Shown here in pieces: positions 56,430 through 64,000 of a DNA stretch of 64,000 bases. The DNA is from Chloroflexota bacterium. GTDB taxonomy: Bacteria > Chloroflexota > Anaerolineae > Aggregatilineales > Phototrophicaceae. The stretch lies in NCBI GenBank assembly GCA_028875185.1, contig JAPPFH010000142.1, forward strand, positions 29,662-93,661, written 5' to 3'. Made by a program: the position numbers and the translations under genes. Each line of letters opens with the position of its first letter. Within the stretch, counting starts at the first letter, position 1. Below the pieces are notes generated by a model. The model saw only the letters and a program-made list of their open reading frames with translations, had not been told where the DNA came from and ran no database searches.

Positions 56430-57440
56430 TCAGTCCTGCTGCTTGATATTCTTGGCATCGAGGAAGGGCATCATCTGGCGCAGATCCGCGCCGACCTTCT
56501 CAATCAAAAGGTCGTGCTCGCGTTGACGGCGCGCATTGAAGTTCGGCCGGCCCTGCTTGTTCTCGTCGATCCACTTGCGCGCGAACTCGCCGTTCCGCAC
56601 GTTTTGCAGCACGCCGGCCATCTCTTCCTTGATCGACTCCTCGAATTGATCGCCAATGACATAACCGCCGTGTTCAGCCGTATTGCTGACGCTGTACCAC
56701 ATATAGCTCAAGCCGCCCTCGTAAAGCAGGTCGACTATCAGCTTCAGTTCGTGCAGGCACTCGAAGTACGCGACTTCCGGCTGGTAGCCGGCTTTGACCA
56801 GCGTCTCAAAGCTCGCGCGTATCAGCGCGGTGACGCCGCCGCAGAGCACAACCTGTTCGCCAAAGAGATCGGTCTCGGTCTCTTCTTTGAACGTGGTCTC
56901 GATGACGCCGGCGCGCGTACAGCCAATCGCTTTGGCGTAAGCCAATCCCAACGCTTTGGCATTGCCGCTGGCATCTTGCTCGACGGCGATGAGCCCGGGC
57001 GTGCCAGCGCCTTCCGTGAAGACTTCACGAACGCGATGCCCCGGCGCTTTCGGCGCGACCATGGCGACATCGACTGACGCCGGCGGCACAATCTCCCTAA
57101 AGTGGATATTGAACCCATGCGCGAACATCAGCATGGCGCCCGCTTTCAAATTGGGCGCGATCTGCTCGTTGTAAACGCTGCCCTGAAGCGTATCGGGAAT
57201 CAGCACCATAACGATATCGGCTTGGCTCGCGGCTTCGGCAACAGTGAAGACCTTTAAGCCGTCCGCTTCCGCCTTGGCGATGCTGCGGCTGCCTTCGTGC
57301 AAGCCAATGATGACGTTACAGCCGTTGTCGCGGGCGTTCAGCGCGTGCGCGTGGCCCTGGCTGCCATAACCGATCACCGCAATCGTCTTGCTGTCCAGCA
57401 AGGTCAAGTCCGCATCATTGTCGTAATAGAGGGTTGCCAT
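56430..57440 (-). CDS. ilvC: Ketol-acid reductoisomerase, class I
   Basis: The 336-residue enzyme has the Rossmann motif [27 protein letters not shown], and the Mg-binding region [18 protein letters not shown]. It converts acetolactate or acetohydroxybutyrate to dihydroxy acids. The short length is class I. It lies between ilvN and leuA in the operon. Confidence 0.96.
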   Translation of the reverse strand: MATLYYDNDADLTLLDSKTIAVIGYGSQGHAHALNARDNGCNVIIGLHEGSRSIAKAEADGLKVFTVAEAASQADIVMVLIPDTLQGSVYNEQIAPNLKAGAMLMFAHGFNIHFREIVPPASVDVAMVAPKAPGHRVREVFTEGAGTPGLIAVEQDASGNAKALGLAYAKAIGCTRAGVIETTFKEETETDLFGEQVVLCGGVTALIRASFETLVKAGYQPEVAYFECLHELKLIVDLLYEGGLSYMWYSVSNTAEHGGYVIGDQFEESIKEEMAGVLQNVRNGEFARKWIDENKQGRPNFNARRQREHDLLIEKVGADLRQMMPFLDAKNIKQQD

Positions 57441-57490
57441 CTATGCCTTCTCTCCTGGATTGAAATTGAACAAATCTAGGCGCGCCAGCT

Positions 57491-58078
57491 TCATACAAGG
57501 CGGCCGTTGCCGCTGCGCGCTTTCTCCGCCGCTTCGACCAGAGCCCTGCGATTGATGAAGTTTGTATCGTGGATGCGCGTGCCCCGTCCCATGGATACGA
57601 CGCCGGTACGGATCATCTCGACAATGCCGATCGGGCGCACCAGTTCGATAAACTCCTCAATAATCTCTTCAGTGCCTACCATCTCGATTATCGCGACCTT
57701 TGGACCAACATCAACGATGCGCGCCGGATAACGATCGCAGATTTCGGTAATTGTATTGCGCGAATCGGCGTCATCGTTGCGCACCTTGATCAGCGCCAAG
57801 TCACGCTCGACATGCGGCTCATTGTCAATGATGCGCACATCAATTACATTGACCAGCTTCTGCAAATTGGTCGCAATTTTTCTGGCGTATTCGGGGCCCG
57901 CTTCAACGCGAATCGTCATGCGCGAAATATGCGGTCTGTGCGTTCGCCCGACGGTGAGGCTGTCGATATTGAAAGCGCGCCGGCGAAACAAACTGGCGAT
58001 GCGATTCAGGACGCCGGGTTCATTCTCCACCAGCGCGACCACGGTCACCTTGCTGTCGATCTTTGCTTCAGCCATCAT
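57491..58078 (-). CDS. ilvN: Acetolactate synthase small (regulatory) subunit
   Basis: The 195-residue protein has an N-terminal ACT domain (VVALVENEPGVLNRIASLFRRR) and a second ACT-like domain. It binds valine and activates the large subunit. Its ATG overlaps the ilvB stop as ATGA, which fits matched synthesis of the two subunits. Confidence 0.95.
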   Translation of the reverse strand: MMAEAKIDSKVTVVALVENEPGVLNRIASLFRRRAFNIDSLTVGRTHRPHISRMTIRVEAGPEYARKIATNLQKLVNVIDVRIIDNEPHVERDLALIKVRNDDADSRNTITEICDRYPARIVDVGPKVAIIEMVGTEEIIEEFIELVRPIGIVEMIRTGVVSMGRGTRIHDTNFINRRALVEAAEKARSGNGRLV

Positions 58079-59775
58079 GCTTCTCCTGGCTTGGGTCTGC
58101 GCTTCATATCGTGCAAGTCAGCGCCCGCCGGCACCATCGGGTAGACCATCTCTTCTTTCTCGACTACGAATTCGATCAGCGTCGGTCCGTCGATGCTCTG
58201 CGCGAATCGCACCGCATCTTCGATTTCATCGCGCTGGGTGACGCAGCGATTGGGAATGCCGTAGGCGTCCGCCAGCTTACAGAAATCCGGATTGACCATC
58301 GGCGTCGCTTGGTAGCGCTTTTCGAAGAATAGCTCTTGCCACTGCCGCACCATACCGAGGAAGTTGTTGTTGATGATCGCGATATTAACGTTGACGTTTT
58401 CTTGCGCCGCCGTCGCCATCTCGCATAGCGTCATCTGAAAACCGCCATCGCCGACAATCGCCCAGATGTCTTCATCGGGCTGTCCGAATTTGGCGCCGAT
58501 CGCCGCCGGGAAACCGAAGCCCATCGTGCCAAGCCCACCGCTGGTCAGCAAGGTCGAGGGCCGCTGATGCGGATAATACTGCGCTTCCAGCATCTGATGC
58601 TGGCCCACATCAGTCACCGTGATGGCATCGCCGCCGGTCAGCTTCCAAATGTCGTTGACGACCTGCGCCGTCAGCAAAATGCCCGGCGTTTCATAATTCA
58701 GGATGTCGCGCTCGCTGGAGTCCTCGAGCCAATCGCGAATCTGACCAATCCAGGCTTGATGAGATTTGCCTTCCAGCTTCGGCAATAGCTGCGTCAGAAC
58801 GGTCTTCAAGTCGCCAGCAATGCCTACATCGGCTCGCACATTCTTGTTTATTTCCGAGCGGTCTATGTCGATGTGGATCTTCTTGGCATTCTGGGCGTAG
58901 GTCTTGAGGTTGCCAGTAACACGGTCGTCAAAGCGCATGCCGAGCGCGATCAGCAAGTCCGCCTCCTGAATCGCCAAATTTGAGGAGGCTTCGCCGTGCA
59001 TGCCCATCATGCCGATGACCAGCGGATGCTCCTCCGGCATGGCGCCCTTTCCCAGCAATGTCAAAGAGACGGGGATCTGCGTCCGCTCCGCCAGTTCGCG
59101 CAGCTCGTTCATCGCGCCTGACATCATGATGCCGTGCCCGGCGAGAATGATGGGACGTTCAGCCTCGGCAATTAAACGCAGCGCCGCGTCTATTTCATAG
59201 TCGCGCGCCGACGAAGGCGGGTCATATCCCGGCAGCTCAATAGCCGCCTCGGGCCAAATGAATTCGGCCTCGGCGTTTTGGACGTCTTTCGGCACATCAA
59301 CCAGCACCGGCCCGGGGCGCCCGGTCCGCGCGATGTGAAAGGCTTCTTTGATCGTGTAAGCCAATTCGCGCACATCGGTAACCAGATAGTTATGCTTGGT
59401 GATTGGCAGGGTCACACCGGTGACATCGGTCTCTTGAAAGGCGTCCGAGCCGATTGCCGGAATCGGCACCTGTCCGGTTATCGCGACGATCGGCGACGAA
59501 TCCATCATCGCTGTCGCCAGCCCGGTAACCAGATTTGTCGCCCCTGGCCCGCTGGTGGCGATGCAGACGCCGACTTTCCCAGTCGCCCGGGCGTAGCCGT
59601 CCGCCATATGAGACGCGCCCTGCTCGTGCCGCACGAGGACGTGATGCAGCCGGTCTTCGTATTGGCTCATGGCGTCATAAGTGGGCAAGATTGCGCCGCC
59701 CGGATAGCCAAACATGACATCGACGCCCTCGCGCAACAGGCTTTCCATGATGATTTCCGAACCCTTGAGCTTCAT
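58075..59775 (-). CDS. ilvB: Acetolactate synthase large subunit
   Basis: This ThDP enzyme of 566 residues shows GYPGGAILPTYD, the glutamate-bearing VLVRHEQGASHMADGYAR region, and GDGGFQMT-x5-TA with NNNFLGMVRQWQ. It makes acetolactate or acetohydroxybutyrate. I chose the ATG at 59775 because GGAGG lies five bases upstream; ATG at 59778 adjoins it. Confidence 0.95.
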   Translation of the reverse strand: MKLKGSEIIMESLLREGVDVMFGYPGGAILPTYDAMSQYEDRLHHVLVRHEQGASHMADGYARATGKVGVCIATSGPGATNLVTGLATAMMDSSPIVAITGQVPIPAIGSDAFQETDVTGVTLPITKHNYLVTDVRELAYTIKEAFHIARTGRPGPVLVDVPKDVQNAEAEFIWPEAAIELPGYDPPSSARDYEIDAALRLIAEAERPIILAGHGIMMSGAMNELRELAERTQIPVSLTLLGKGAMPEEHPLVIGMMGMHGEASSNLAIQEADLLIALGMRFDDRVTGNLKTYAQNAKKIHIDIDRSEINKNVRADVGIAGDLKTVLTQLLPKLEGKSHQAWIGQIRDWLEDSSERDILNYETPGILLTAQVVNDIWKLTGGDAITVTDVGQHQMLEAQYYPHQRPSTLLTSGGLGTMGFGFPAAIGAKFGQPDEDIWAIVGDGGFQMTLCEMATAAQENVNVNIAIINNNFLGMVRQWQELFFEKRYQATPMVNPDFCKLADAYGIPNRCVTQRDEIEDAVRFAQSIDGPTLIEFVVEKEEMVYPMVPAGADLHDMKRRPKPGEA

Positions 59776-59817
59776 CATCGCCTCCCAATTCATCCACTCG
59801 CCAGCGAGTTGCAGGCT

Positions 59818-60741
59818 CTAAGTCCTCTTGACGCGCGTCAGCCAGCCATATCGATCTGGCGCTTCACCAGCGGTGATGGCGAAGAATTCCCGTTGCACCG
59901 CTTCAGTGACAGGACCGCGCCCACCGCAGCCGATCGCAATGCGATCAACCGACTTGACCGGCGTGATCTCCGCCGCAGTGCCGGTGAAGAAAATCTCGTC
60001 CGCCATATAGAGCATCTCGCGCGCCACCGGCTGGAAGCGCACCTCGACGCCTTGATCCGCCAGAATGCGCAAGGCGCTGTCCCGCGTGATGCCCATCAGA
60101 ATTGATGACCAGGCGCCCGGCGTATAAACAACGCCGTCCAAAATGACAAAAATATTCTCGCCCGCGCCTTCGCTTACATAGCCATTTATATCGAGGGCGA
60201 TGCCTTCTTGGAAGCCATTGTCGTGCGCTTCCATGCTGACGAATTGGCTGTTGACGTAATTGCCGCCCGCCTTAACCAATGCCATATGGGTATCGGGCGC
60301 CATCCGCCGGAAGGAACTGATCTGAACATCGACGCCCTGCTCAATCGCTTCCGCGCCCAGGTAACGACCCCACTCCATCGTGAAGATTACCGTGTCAACC
60401 TCGGTGCGATTCCGCCCCTCCAAACCGAGCGCGCCAGCGCCGCGGTAAATGATGGGTCGGATATAGCAAGAGCTGTGCCCGTTCCTGCGCACCGTCTCAA
60501 TGATCGCGTGATCCAGCTTATCAGCATCGTTGTCATGCTCAATCCGCATGACGCGCGCACCATGCAGCAAGCGTTCGCTGTGTTCGCGCAGCCGGAATAC
60601 CGCCGGCCCCGCAGGCGTGTCGTAGGCGCGGATGCCTTCGAATACGCTAGAGCCATAATGCAAGGCATGAGCGCTGACATGCACCGTGGCCTCGTCCCAC
60701 TTTACAAACTCCCCGTTGCGCCAAATCCATTCAGCCGTCAT
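59818..60741 (-). CDS. ilvE: Branched-chain amino-acid aminotransferase
   Basis: This fold-type IV PLP enzyme of 307 residues shows HVSAHALHYGSSVFEGIRAYD, LVKAGGNYVNSQ with the Schiff-base Lys, and EGAGENIFVI. It carries out the last step for Ile, Leu and Val. It is the first structural gene after the attenuator; GAGGA lies upstream of its ATG. Confidence 0.95.
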   Translation of the reverse strand: MTAEWIWRNGEFVKWDEATVHVSAHALHYGSSVFEGIRAYDTPAGPAVFRLREHSERLLHGARVMRIEHDNDADKLDHAIIETVRRNGHSSCYIRPIIYRGAGALGLEGRNRTEVDTVIFTMEWGRYLGAEAIEQGVDVQISSFRRMAPDTHMALVKAGGNYVNSQFVSMEAHDNGFQEGIALDINGYVSEGAGENIFVILDGVVYTPGAWSSILMGITRDSALRILADQGVEVRFQPVAREMLYMADEIFFTGTAAEITPVKSVDRIAIGCGGRGPVTEAVQREFFAITAGEAPDRYGWLTRVKRT

Positions 60742-60826
60742 TTATGTTTCCTCGATGTCACTTGTCCGCATGTCTCCGCTCGTCTGTCTCGGCACCGCTT
60801 TCATTCCAGACGTCATCAGCCTCAAA

Positions 60827-60855
60827 CTAAAAAGCCCCCCGTGGCTTGGGAGGCT
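60827..60855 (-). terminator. ilv operon attenuator (terminator)
   Basis: The minus-strand stem AGCCTCCC/GGGGGGCT (60855-60848 and 60840-60833, loop AAGCCAC) is followed by a T-tract. The terminator's 5' arm region GGCTTGGG complement (60843-60850) can instead pair with 60887-60894, which makes the two structures mutually exclusive. Confidence 0.85.
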
Positions 60856-60895
60856 CTTGTTTCTCGTACCTTTTGCGCGACGCCCGCCCAAGCCT

Positions 60896-60964
60896 TTACA
60901 GTCCACTGATAATCACGAGGACAAGGACAAGGACGCTAATAATCGTTAGTTTCGCGGAGAACAT
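60896..60964 (-). CDS. ilv leader peptide
   Basis: The 22-codon ORF (ATG at 60964) encodes a peptide with five Leu, four Val and four Ile, including the run SVLVLVLVII. Its stop codon lies just before the antiterminator strand (60887-60894). A ribosome stalled at the Val/Leu/Ile codons would leave that strand free and allow antitermination. The ribosome binding site is weak. It is too short for standard gene calling. Confidence 0.85.
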   Translation of the reverse strand: MFSAKLTIISVLVLVLVIISGL

Positions 60965-61006
60965 CTTGGGTATGCAATGCCTCATTTCGACATGATTCGA
61001 GCATGG

Positions 61007-61035
61007 AGTCTAACCGAAAGCGCGAGTGTTGTCAA
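61007..61035 (-). promoter_or_regulatory. Promoter of the ilv/leu operon
   Basis: TTGACA (61035-61030) and TAGACT (61012-61007) are spaced by 17 bp, about 45 bp before the leader peptide. With the attenuator it controls ten genes to leuB. The span 60742-61112 otherwise holds only the leader and the end of argH. Confidence 0.8.
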
Positions 61036-61112
61036 GGAAAACGCGCCAACATGTGAAAATGAAGCTGATTCTTCATCCTAAATGTGGCTTTTCCTTGGCG
61101 CCACGCGCGCAA

Positions 61113-62483
61113 TCAGGCATCCAGACGCGCCTTCGCCCGCGCAATCTGGGCGCGAACCGCTGCCGGCGCGGTTCCACCGTAGGCATCGCGTTGCCTTATC
61201 GAACGCATATAGTCAAATACGTCGGCGACATCATCGCCAAATGACGCTGAAATCCGCTTGAGCGAGCGCAAGGGCAGTTGCGATAGGCGCTCGCCCCGCT
61301 GTGCCGCCAGGCGCACTGCCGCTCCAACGATATGATGCGATTGGCGAAAAGGCATTCCCTTGTCCACTAGATAATCCGCCAGGTCAGTCGCGAGCAGGTC
61401 ATCGGTCAGCGCCAGCTCCATCGCCTCAACATTGACTTGCAGGCTGCTTACCGTCGCCGTCACCACCGGCAGCAACTGACGCATCGTATCCAATGCGTCA
61501 AACAGCGCCTCTTTGTCCTCTTGTAAATCCTTGTTGTAGCCGCTGGGCAAGCCTTTCAACGTGGTCAGCAACCCGGTGAGATTGCCGATGAGCCGCCCAG
61601 TCTTTCCGCGCGTCAACTCCATGGGATCGGCGTTGCGTTTCTGCGGCATCAAGCTTGAGCCGGTGCTGTAGCGGTCGTCCAGCGTGATGAATCCGAAGGC
61701 GGGATTGGAATAAATCAAGACATCCTCCGCCAGGCGGCTTAGATGAATGGCGCAGATTGAGACGATGTAGAGCGTGTCAGCCACGAAATCCCGATCGCTG
61801 ACCGCATCAAGGCTGTTTTCGCTTGGTCCGTCGAACCCTAGTTCCGTCGCAATTTTCTGGCGGTCTATCGCGAAGGGTGTTCCCGCCAAAGCGCCAGAAC
61901 CCAGCGGACACAGCGCCATCCTCCCCCTGGCGGCTTTCAGACGGTCCAGGTCGCGTTCGAGCATCCAGAAGAAGCTCATCAGCCAGTGCCCAGCTGTGAT
62001 GGGCTGAGCCGGCTGCATGTGGGTGTAGCCAGGCATTACCGTCCCGGTATGCTTTTCGGCGAGCGACACGATCGCAGCCTGCAACTGACGGATTTCAGCC
62101 CGGAGCTTGTCCGCGGCGCGCATCGTCCATAGCCGGAAATCTGTCGCCACCTGATCATTGCGGCTGCGCCCTGTATGCAGCTTGCCGCCAACTTCGCCAA
62201 CTATTTCGATCAGCCGCCGCTCGACGGCTGTATGAATATCCTCATCGCCCGCGGCCAGTTCAAAGCGCTCCGCATCAAACTCTCGCTTGACCTGACGCAA
62301 ACCGCCGACAATTGCCTCGCGCTCGCCCGCCGTTATCACCCCCGCGTCCGCCAACGCGCGCGCGTAAACCACGCTGCCTTCAATGTCTTCAGCATAAAGG
62401 GCGCGATCGTATCCAATGCTGTCATTCAATCGACGCAAGTCCGCATCGCTCGGCTCGCTGAAGCGCCCGCCCCAGAGACTCAT
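61113..62483 (-). CDS. argH: Argininosuccinate lyase
   Basis: The 456-residue fumarase-superfamily enzyme releases arginine and fumarate. Motifs are LWGGRFSEPSD, DEDIHTAVE, GRSRNDQVATDFRLW, the signature GSSLMPQKRNAD with the catalytic Ser, and PGYTHMQPAQP. AGGGA lies upstream of the ATG. It follows argG by 26 bp. Confidence 0.96.
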   Translation of the reverse strand: MSLWGGRFSEPSDADLRRLNDSIGYDRALYAEDIEGSVVYARALADAGVITAGEREAIVGGLRQVKREFDAERFELAAGDEDIHTAVERRLIEIVGEVGGKLHTGRSRNDQVATDFRLWTMRAADKLRAEIRQLQAAIVSLAEKHTGTVMPGYTHMQPAQPITAGHWLMSFFWMLERDLDRLKAARGRMALCPLGSGALAGTPFAIDRQKIATELGFDGPSENSLDAVSDRDFVADTLYIVSICAIHLSRLAEDVLIYSNPAFGFITLDDRYSTGSSLMPQKRNADPMELTRGKTGRLIGNLTGLLTTLKGLPSGYNKDLQEDKEALFDALDTMRQLLPVVTATVSSLQVNVEAMELALTDDLLATDLADYLVDKGMPFRQSHHIVGAAVRLAAQRGERLSQLPLRSLKRISASFGDDVADVFDYMRSIRQRDAYGGTAPAAVRAQIARAKARLDA

Positions 62484-62509
62484 CGGTATTCCCTCTCGGC
62501 CGCTAACGC

Positions 62510-63772
62510 TCAGTCGCGCTTGAACCTGCTGTAATCTGGACGCATGTAATCGGTCATGCCGCCGCCCTCAGTCTGCAGCATCGCTTCAACTTTGATCGGC
62601 AAACCAAAGAGCTGAATGAAGCCCTGCGCATCCTGCTGATTGTAGACGTCTTCTTCGCCGAAGGAGGCGTAGTCTTCGCGGTAAAGGCTGTATGGGCTCT
62701 TTCGCCCGGCGACGATGATATTCCCTTTGTAGAGCTTAAGGCGCGCCGTGCCCGTCACCGTCTTCTGCGTGACATCGACGAAGCCGTCCAGCGCCTCGCG
62801 CAGCTTGCTGTACCACATGCCGTTGTAAACGAGCTCGGCATATTTGGTGGCGATGGTATCTTTGTATTGCATCGTATGCTTGTCGAGGCAGATGCTCTCC
62901 AGCAATTGATGCGCGCGATGAATGATGGTGCCGGCGGGCGTCTCGTAAACGCCGCGGCTCTTCATGCCAACCAAGCGATTCTCAACGATATCCGTGCGCC
63001 CGATGCCATGTTTGCCGCCCAGACGGTTGAGCGTGGCAAACAGCTCGACTGCGCCCAAATCTTGCCCGTTCAGGCTGGTGGGATTGCCCCGCAAAAATTC
63101 AATCTCAATGTATTCGGCTTCATCGGGCGCGCTCTCGGGTTCATTGGTCAATTGGTACATCGGGCTTTCAGGCTCGTTCCACGGGTTCTCGAGCAGCCCG
63201 CCTTCATGCGAGAGATGAAAGATATTGCGGTCGCGACTGTAAATGTCTTTTTCCGTATGCGATACCGGCACGCGAAATTCCTCGGCATAAGCCAGCGCGT
63301 CTTCGCGGCTGCGGATATCCCACTCCCGCCAAGGCGCAATCGTCTTCAGCTTTGGATTCAGCGCCATGGTCGAGACTTCAAAGCGAACCTGATCGTTGCC
63401 TTTGCCAGTGCAGCCATGAGCGACGGCATCGGCGCGCTCTTTCTCCGCGATCTCGACCAGGTGCTTGGCGATCAAAGGACGCGCAAAAGACGTGCCGAGC
63501 AGGTATTCCCGCTCATAAACGGCGCCAGCCCGCAAGGTCGGATAGACGAAATCCGTCAAGAATTCTTCGCGCAGATCACGTACATAGAGCTTGGATGCGC
63601 CCGAAGCCAAAGCCTTTTCCTCCAGCCCGTCCAATTCCTCCTCCTGCCCCAGATCAGCGCAAAAGCAGATGACCTCGCAGCCATAATTGTTCTTGAGCCA
63701 AGGCACGATCACCGAAGTGTCCAAGCCGCCACTATAGGCCAGCACCACTTTATTCACATCCACCGTCGCCAT
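62510..63772 (-). CDS. argG: Argininosuccinate synthase
   Basis: The 420-residue enzyme joins citrulline and aspartate. It shows the PP-loop [29 protein letters not shown] and [28 protein letters not shown] lies upstream of the ATG. It forms an operon with argH. Upstream (63773-63885) only a weak promoter-like TACACT is seen. Confidence 0.97.
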   Translation of the reverse strand: MATVDVNKVVLAYSGGLDTSVIVPWLKNNYGCEVICFCADLGQEEELDGLEEKALASGASKLYVRDLREEFLTDFVYPTLRAGAVYEREYLLGTSFARPLIAKHLVEIAEKERADAVAHGCTGKGNDQVRFEVSTMALNPKLKTIAPWREWDIRSREDALAYAEEFRVPVSHTEKDIYSRDRNIFHLSHEGGLLENPWNEPESPMYQLTNEPESAPDEAEYIEIEFLRGNPTSLNGQDLGAVELFATLNRLGGKHGIGRTDIVENRLVGMKSRGVYETPAGTIIHRAHQLLESICLDKHTMQYKDTIATKYAELVYNGMWYSKLREALDGFVDVTQKTVTGTARLKLYKGNIIVAGRKSPYSLYREDYASFGEEDVYNQQDAQGFIQLFGLPIKVEAMLQTEGGGMTDYMRPDYSRFKRD

Positions 63773-63885
63773 CGCGTCTCTCCACTAGCAGTTTGCCTGT
63801 TTCACGCTAAGTGTAATCGAAGTTTCCGCATTTGGAAGTGGATGCTATCGCCAGCCAGCCAGTCTATCGAACCGGATTCACGGGA

Positions 63886-63946
63886 GTGGTGAATGTGTTG
63901 ATATATCCCTCGTTTCCCCCACCCTAAATCCCTCCCCCAAAATGAG
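63886..63946. repeat. Inverted copy of the MITE-like element arm
   Basis: These 61 bases, from GTGGTGAATGTGTTGATA onward, match the complement of 39452-39512 with one mismatch. A further shared word, AGCGGACATG, occurs at 63953 and at 39301. The element may continue past the window edge; no gene is seen in 63773-64000. Confidence 0.8.
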
Positions 63947-64000
63947 CTGAGGAGCGGACATGTTTTCAGCACAGACGTCTATCCGCAACAAATTGGAGTG

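Noticed and set aside
61055-61105. Hairpin GTGGC/GCCAC after argH as terminator
   Set aside because: The stem is five pairs with an 11-nt loop and only a weak T-rich tail; too weak to list.

Overview
The window looks like a chromosomal segment of an uncultured member of the Chloroflexota, probably near Anaerolineae. This is inference from gene content: an archaeal-type mevalonate route with a decarboxylase and an isopentenyl phosphate kinase but no phosphomevalonate kinase, a citramalate synthase beside a full leucine operon, Thr/Pro/Ala-rich envelope proteins, and frequent TTG/GTG starts. No rRNA, phage, integrase, transposase gene or CRISPR array was seen. The DNA is GC-rich and mostly housekeeping, with accessory patches.

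Layout. 0.1-3 kb: SCP2-like protein, HEAT-repeat protein and an RseP-type site-2 protease. 3-7 kb: lower isoprenoid pathway (mevalonate (di)phosphate decarboxylase, UbiA-type prenyltransferase, mevalonate kinase, isopentenyl phosphate kinase). 7-12 kb: orphan solute-binding lipoprotein, two membrane proteins of unknown role and a secreted trypsin-like protease. 12-18 kb: tlyA, lepA, a CinA-like protein and an orphan sugar-type ABC ATPase. 18-22 kb: upper mevalonate operon (HMG-CoA reductase, HMG-CoA synthase, thiolase, and a DUF35 bridging protein split into two ORFs). 22-25 kb: an alpha-oxoamine synthase behind an unusual interlocked hairpin leader, selD with an in-frame UGA selenocysteine codon, and tRNA-Pro. 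25-35 kb: an envelope operon with a histidine-kinase-like protein lacking its phosphoacceptor His, a 1612-residue LysM protein with twenty 67-residue repeats, and an LCP-family ligase. 35-39 kb: Nudix, beta-lactamase-like, STAS, small membrane and Mrp proteins. 39-44 kb: a MITE-like repeat, a coiled-coil membrane protein and the iscX-nuoB-nuoCD-nuoI cluster. 44-49 kb: thrB, thrC, a SAM-riboswitch-controlled cystathionine gamma-synthase family gene and murA. 49-61 kb: ten-gene ilv/leu operon with a leader-peptide attenuator. 61-64 kb: argG-argH and a second copy of the 39 kb repeat.

How the genes fit together. The two isoprenoid loci cover acetyl-CoA to isopentenyl diphosphate by the phosphomevalonate-decarboxylation/IPK variant. 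The ilv/leu operon covers branched-chain amino-acid synthesis, with cimA supplying a threonine-independent entry to isoleucine. The thr/met genes share the aspartate-derived branch. Three classical regulatory RNAs can be read directly: a SAM-I riboswitch with terminator, an ilv leader/attenuator, and a probable SECIS context in selD. The least explained structures are the 22.5 kb interlocked repeats, the repeat/LysM/LCP envelope operon, the split zinc-ribbon-less DUF35, and the matching basic tails on NuoB and NuoI.
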